Shown: piece after piece, positions 33,187 through 34,928 of the stretch
Layout: each line of letters starts with the position of its first letter
Position numbering within the stretch: position 1 is the first letter of the stretch
DNA from: Azospirillum brasilense
Lineage (GTDB): Bacteria > Pseudomonadota > Alphaproteobacteria > Rickettsiales > UBA3002
Direction of reading: 5' to 3'
DNA length: 34,928 bases
Assembly (NCBI GenBank): GCA_003241645.1
Contig: QFOX01000015.1
Location: 1-34,928 of the forward strand
The notes under the pieces: generated by a model
The model's input: only the letters and a program-made list of their open reading frames with translations
Told to the model about the DNA's origin: nothing
Database searches by the model: none
Position numbers and translations under genes: made by a program

Positions 33187-34791
33187 TTAAGCAGCTAGTG
33201 GATCGAATTTATCCATCGCTTCCTTGAGCTGTGATAGCTTGTAGCCTTCGCTGAAATAGACTTGCTGCGAAGTGCCACTGCGCTCATGGCCGACGATGGT
33301 TTCCACGATGGGCTGTGGCACGCCTGCTTGGTAGAGGCGGGTAACGGCGGTGTGGCGTAGGGCGTGGAATACTTCCACATGCGCTTTTTTCTTGAGGCCT
33401 AGGTCGGGCAGCAATACTTGGTTGAAGTAGTGACCGAGCTTCTTTCCGTAGCCGTTTTTCCTGCAAAACTTGAGCTGGTGAAGAAAGCGGCTATGCCCTT
33501 GCTTGCGTAGGCGCTCAGCCTCTTCTAGAATGCCGAGGCGCAGTAGTTCCTTGTGAATCGGTACGAAGCGTTTTGCTGCATCGGTTTTGAGGCGCTTGTC
33601 GTCGCCATCGTCATTCATGTTAAAGTACCAAATGCCCTCCTTTTGCTGGATGTCATCGAGCATGAGTTGCGATACTTCATTCAGCCGTGCGCCTGTGTAG
33701 ATGCCGAGCAGCGTTCCCCAATAGCGATAATGGATGCCGTCAGGATTTAGCGCATCGCGTATCTGCTTCATTTGTTCTTGTGTGAATGCGGTACGATCAC
33801 TTTTCTTTTTCTTACGCTCTGTGCCTAGCGTAATCGAAGAAAAGGGGTTGCGTGCAATGTATTCTTCCTTCGCGCACCAATCGAACAAGCTACGCACGGT
33901 GTTGAAATACTTGCTGGCGGTAACGGTTGCAATGCGTTCCACGCCTTCCAGTTCCATCGCCTCACGCAGCGGCAAGTTACACACGCGAGGGTTTTTATTG
34001 CGGTTGCGCGGAATGCGCTTGATGTCGTCGCGTACAGCACGGGCTGCCTTCGCATCCATCTGGCTGATGTCGTAATCCTTTCCGAGTAGTTCCATCAGCA
34101 AATCGAGAATTGCGCGCTTGCTATCGTAGGTGTTCTCATCCCACAAACCATCTTGCACGTGTGCGGCGAGATACTTCTCAATGACATAGGAAAGGCGTAC
34201 GGGCTCTGCTTCAATAACCTTGATCGGCTTGGCTGGCGCATCTTCAGAAAGGCTAAAGTCAAACTTACGGATGCTGCGGTCAGCTTGTTCGGTTAGGGCT
34301 TTTGCAAAAGCAGGGTAGGCATCATAGAAGCATTGTTTTAGCCAAGTCCATTCGGGCTCTTGTTCAATGATGTGCTCAGCATCCATTACTTTGCAAACAT
34401 GCTTCAGATAATCAGGAGCTATCTCTGGTGCAAGTTCATCCCATAGGCCTAATGTATTGTCAGCGATGGCACGAAATTGCTGCATCAGTTTCTTGTTCTC
34501 ACCTCGCCATTCCATGTCTTCTTTGGCTTCGGTAAGGGCGCGTTGTAGGTAGGTCTGCATGATTTGTTTGAGTTCGCTGTAATCCATACCCCTTAGCTCC
34601 ACTCGCTTTAAGAATGCCGTAGCGCCGCAGGAAAGCAGCTTGCCGAGGTATAGCGCCGTGTGAGGTTCCCGCGTTCCCAATGACAGCTTGCAGTAGCGCC
34701 GTTTAGCATCAGCTAGCAGATGGACGGGAATAGGCCAACGGAAGTGATAGATGTTGTATTCAGATAGCACGAGATAGGCCGGATTTTGCAT
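33187..34791 (-). CDS. Tyrosine recombinase (phage-type integrase)
   Basis: 534 residues from ATG 34791, with AGGGA upstream; the family start 'YLVLSEYNIYHFRWPIP' is DUF6538-like. A SAM-like core-binding region occupies the middle. The catalytic residues are all seen in the C-terminal domain: Arg in 'YTGARLNEVSQL', His-x-x-Arg in 'HALRHTAVTRLY', His in 'VGHERSG' and the nucleophile Tyr in 'QQVYFSEGY'. It likely mobilises the accessory region. Its upstream flank carries the attachment-like repeat at 34851. Confidence 0.95.
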   Translation of the reverse strand: MQNPAYLVLSEYNIYHFRWPIPVHLLADAKRRYCKLSLGTREPHTALYLGKLLSCGATAFLKRVELRGMDYSELKQIMQTYLQRALTEAKEDMEWRGENKKLMQQFRAIADNTLGLWDELAPEIAPDYLKHVCKVMDAEHIIEQEPEWTWLKQCFYDAYPAFAKALTEQADRSIRKFDFSLSEDAPAKPIKVIEAEPVRLSYVIEKYLAAHVQDGLWDENTYDSKRAILDLLMELLGKDYDISQMDAKAARAVRDDIKRIPRNRNKNPRVCNLPLREAMELEGVERIATVTASKYFNTVRSLFDWCAKEEYIARNPFSSITLGTERKKKKSDRTAFTQEQMKQIRDALNPDGIHYRYWGTLLGIYTGARLNEVSQLMLDDIQQKEGIWYFNMNDDGDDKRLKTDAAKRFVPIHKELLRLGILEEAERLRKQGHSRFLHQLKFCRKNGYGKKLGHYFNQVLLPDLGLKKKAHVEVFHALRHTAVTRLYQAGVPQPIVETIVGHERSGTSQQVYFSEGYKLSQLKEAMDKFDPLAA

Positions 34792-34850
34792 AGGATTGTC
34801 CCTGTTGGGAGCCCCTCTGCGGAAAATCACGGTATAAGCTGCTGATCTGT

Positions 34851-34863
34851 AAGGAAATGGTGG
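34851..34863. other. Attachment-like 13-bp direct repeat, right copy
   Basis: AAGGAAATGGTGG, identical to 25248-25260 and similar to 28299-28313. It lies 60 bases upstream of the recombinase start, the usual place for an attachment core. The sequence to its right does not form a recognisable tRNA within the window. Confidence 0.45.
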
Positions 34864-34928
34864 ACATTGGACAAACGATTTCCAACCCCCTGATTTCGAC
34901 CCTACAAGACTGGAATTCGATACTCAAT

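Overview
The window looks like a chromosomal segment of an alphaproteobacterium. Evidence: the Tol-Pal block (ybgC-tolQRAB-pal-cpoB) joined to tilS-ftsH-glmM and yebC-ruvCAB, GC-rich codon use in the left two thirds, and dispersed palindromic repeats with TTTGTCAT/ATGACAAA ends or the TCATTGCGAG type. The lineage cannot be named from this window alone; the GC-rich coding argues against a typical Rickettsia-like genome.

Layout. (1) 1-15000: a mostly minus-strand housekeeping block: glmM (cut by the left edge), a plus-strand prepilin-like gene wedged between glmM and ftsH, tilS, cpoB, pal, tolB, tolA, tolR, tolQ, ybgC, ruvB, ruvA, an unrecognised membrane protein, ruvC and yebC. Gene overlaps of the TAATG/TGATG kind mark translational coupling. 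(2) 15000-20415: a lone rmlA, then plus-strand yaaA, a cold-shock protein with a long leader, a DEAD-box helicase (with DETD instead of DEAD) and an ABC-F ATPase. (3) 20412-23734: minus-strand GIY-YIG protein, DUF4169-like small protein, a peptide-deformylase-like protein that has lost two metal ligands and the motif I glutamine, and a tightly overlapping three-gene flavin operon in which a photolyase-like protein appears split into two genes (FAD-binding domain, then alpha/beta domain) followed by an FAD oxidoreductase.

(4) 23900-34928: an accessory region with lower GC. It holds a hypothetical protein; an Xre/MbcA-type antitoxin and RES-domain toxin with a truncated third gene; an overlapping AlkB-like dioxygenase and BMT5-like (DUF2431) methyltransferase pair; a 59-residue DUF1508/YegP-like gene; a candidate small RNA with its own promoter and terminator; a convergent, overlapping Beta-family/sce7726-family pair; a membrane-anchored protein and a lipoprotein; a ~219-nt long imperfect inverted repeat that may be a structured RNA; and a tyrosine recombinase at the right. 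A 13-bp direct repeat at 25248 and 34851, with a related copy at 28299, is a plausible set of attachment-like sites, so the region may be one island or two islands in tandem.

The most interesting candidates are the AlkB + methyltransferase coupled pair beside the RES toxin module, the split photolyase operon, the Beta/sce7726 pair, the catalytically degenerate deformylase, and the two RNA candidates. All functional statements are from reading motifs by eye; no database search was run.
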